64,000 nt of DNA. It comes from Hydractinia symbiolongicarpus (taxonomy: Eukaryota > Cnidaria > Hydrozoa > Anthoathecata > Hydractiniidae). Within the stretch, counting starts at the first letter, position 1. Every line of letters begins with the position of its first letter. Shown in pieces: positions 62,566 to 64,000 of the stretch. The DNA is taken from positions 20,455,001-20,519,000 of the forward strand of contig NC_079875.1 in NCBI RefSeq assembly GCF_029227915.1, written 5' to 3'. Below the pieces are notes generated by a model. That model was given only the letters and a program-made list of their open reading frames with translations, made no database searches and had not been told where the DNA came from. The translations under genes and the position numbers were made by a program.

Positions 62566-64000
62566 CCTGCGCAGGCAGATAAAACCACGTGATTTGCGTG
62601 TGAGGGTATATTAGACTGCAAAAGGCCATATTACAGCCTTTATAGGACGATACACGTAGTTAAGAGTGTTCTAAGGCCACGGCGCTAAGGAGAACTACTT
62701 GGAACGTTGTAGTGCATAGGACTGGAAGGAATAGTCCAATGGTCACCTGGGTAGGCAGATGGAACCACGTGATTTACGTGTGAGGCCTTTATTACACTGC
62801 ATAAGGCCATATTACAGCCTTTATAGGACGATGCACGTAGTTAAGAGTGTTCTAAGGCGACGGAGCTAATGAAAACGACTTAGGACGTTTTATTATCGCA
62901 TTGAGACTGGAACGACTAGTCCAATGGTAACCGGCGAAAGCAGCTCAAACCGCGTGATTAAAGTGTGCGGCCTTTATTAGACTGCAAAAGGCCATATTAA
63001 GGTCTTTATAGGACTGTGCACGAAATTAAGAGTGTTCTAAGGCCACGGGGCTGAGGAGAACGACTTGGGACGTTGTGGCACATTGAGAATGGAAGGACTA
63101 GTCCAATTGAAACCTGCGCAGACAGGTGTAACCACGTGATTTACGTGTGAGGCCTTTATTAGACTGCAAAAGGCCATATTACAGCCTTTATAGGACGATA
63201 CACGTAGTTAAGAGTGTTCTAAGGCCACGGCGCTAAGGAGAACCACTTGGAACGTTGTAGTGCATTGAGACAGAAAGAAATAGTCCATTCGTAACCTGCG
63301 CAGGCAGGTGTAACCACGTGATTTACGTGTGCGGCCCTTATTGGACTGCAAAAGGCCATATAACGGTTTTTATAGGACTGTGCACGTAGGTAAGAGTGTT
63401 CTAAGGTCACGGCGCTAAGGAGAACTACTTGGAACGTTGTAGTGCAATGAGACTGGAAGGAATAGTCCAATGGTAACCTACGCAGGGAGATGGAACCACG
63501 TGATTTACGTGTGAGACTATATTAGACTTCAAAAGGCCATATTACAGCCTTTATAGGACTGTGCACGTAGTTAAGAGTGTTCTAAGGTCACGGCGCTAAG
63601 GAGAATCACTTGGAACGTTGTATCGCATTGAGACTGGAACGACTAGTCCAATGGTAACCGGCGAAAGCAGCTAAAACCGCGTGATTAAAGTGTGCGGCCT
63701 TTATTAGACTGCAAAATGCCATATTAGGGTCTTTAAAAGGCTGTGCACGTAGTTAAGAGTGTTCTAAGGCCACGGCGCTAAGGAAAACCACTTGGAACGT
63801 TGTAGTGCATTGAGACTGGAAGGAATAGTCCATTGGTAACCTGCGCAGGCAGATAAAACCACGTGATTTGCGTGTGAGGGTATATTAGACTGCAAAAGGC
63901 CATATTACAGCCTTTATAGGACGATACACGTAGTTGAGAGTGTTCTAAGGCCACGGCGCTAAGGAGAACTACTTGGAACGTTTTAGTGCAATGGGACTGG
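62566..64000 (+). repeat. 10-monomer unit, second copy (runs off the window)
   Basis: Second copy of 60750-62565, cut by the end of the window. Private differences include tataacggttttt near 63359 and ctttaaaaggc near 63732. Whether more copies follow cannot be seen. Confidence 0.85.

Larger units (their letters stand above)
1..64000 (+). repeat. 182-bp satellite DNA array, about 350 head-to-tail monomers, filling the window
   Basis: Every line of the window is a variant of the same unit. Landmarks that recur every 182 bp are gtgattta, ttattagact, gtgcacgta, agtgttctaa, cactt(g)gaacgtt and agtccaatggt. The array enters at base 1 and leaves at base 64000 inside monomers, so both ends lie outside the window. 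No gap of even one monomer is filled by unrelated sequence. Minus-strand open frames of about 66 codons recur, but 182 is not a multiple of 3 and the frame shifts at every monomer, so they are not treated as genes. Monomers close to nucleosome length, multi-monomer duplication and lack of genes are typical of centromeric or pericentromeric satellites. That location is inferred. I do not recognise the family. Confidence 0.97.

Noticed and set aside
1-64000. CRISPR array
   Set aside because: The repeats are contiguous 182-bp units with no short repeat/unique spacer pattern.
1-64000. Human-type alpha satellite
   Set aside because: The monomer size is similar but is 182 and not 171 bp, and I could recognise no alphoid landmarks.
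1-64000. Transposon or retroelement insertions
   Set aside because: No LTR, terminal inverted repeat with target duplication, poly-A tail or reverse transcriptase frame was found; the satellite phase is unbroken except at small indels and the inversion.

Overview
The whole 64-kb window is one uninterrupted tandem array of a satellite DNA with a 182-bp basic unit, about 350 monomers. I see no protein gene, RNA gene, transposon, telomere repeat or unique sequence. All monomers point the same way except one inverted block of about 804 bp (49836-50639). A non-coding, nucleosome-length satellite of this size, with multi-monomer duplications and no interruption, indicates a eukaryotic chromosome. 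Centromeric or pericentromeric heterochromatin is the most likely setting, but that is inference because the sequence does not name the locus. I do not recognise the satellite family and cannot name the species. Many sites that vary between monomers are CpG versus TpG/CpA, which fits a genome with cytosine methylation (many plants, vertebrates).

Two broad monomer classes intermingle and often alternate. Type A carries the palindrome CCTGCGCAGG and then cagatggaaccacgtg. Type B carries accggc and then cagct(g/a)aaaccgcgtg. Length variants are 182 bp (standard), 181 bp (ggctatatta variant), 185 bp (3-bp caa insertion) and rare deletion forms of 151, 174 and 178 bp. These private indels act as tags that allow large duplications to be followed; the observed repeat periods are explained exactly by counting monomers and adding the indels.

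Layout. 1-7322: mixed monomers with partial 6-mer (1092 bp) and 11-mer (2002 bp) duplications. 7323-8778: a 4-monomer unit (728 bp) in tandem. 8779-13820: mixed monomers, including an older relative of the 40.7-42.7 kb region. 13821-31604: two nearly identical 8892-bp units of 49 monomers each. 31605-41441: a third, rearranged relative of 9837 bp (54 monomers). About 39.5-47.7 kb: a 25-monomer (4549 bp) duplication, partly overlapping the third unit. 47.6-50.6 kb: a 10-monomer (1817 bp) duplication whose second copy contains the inverted block. 51139-54775: an 11-monomer/9-monomer pair. 55315-56725: a second 728-bp tetramer pair. 56726-60749: alternating A/B monomers. 60750-64000: a 10-monomer unit (1816-1819 bp) repeated and running off the end.

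Nothing here works as a set of genes. The interest lies in how the array evolves: nested segmental duplications, short conversion-like patches, an in-place inversion with readable break scars, and a cluster of dyad symmetries in each monomer that could matter for chromatin. All alignments were made by eye; copy boundaries are uncertain by about 10-50 bp unless stated.
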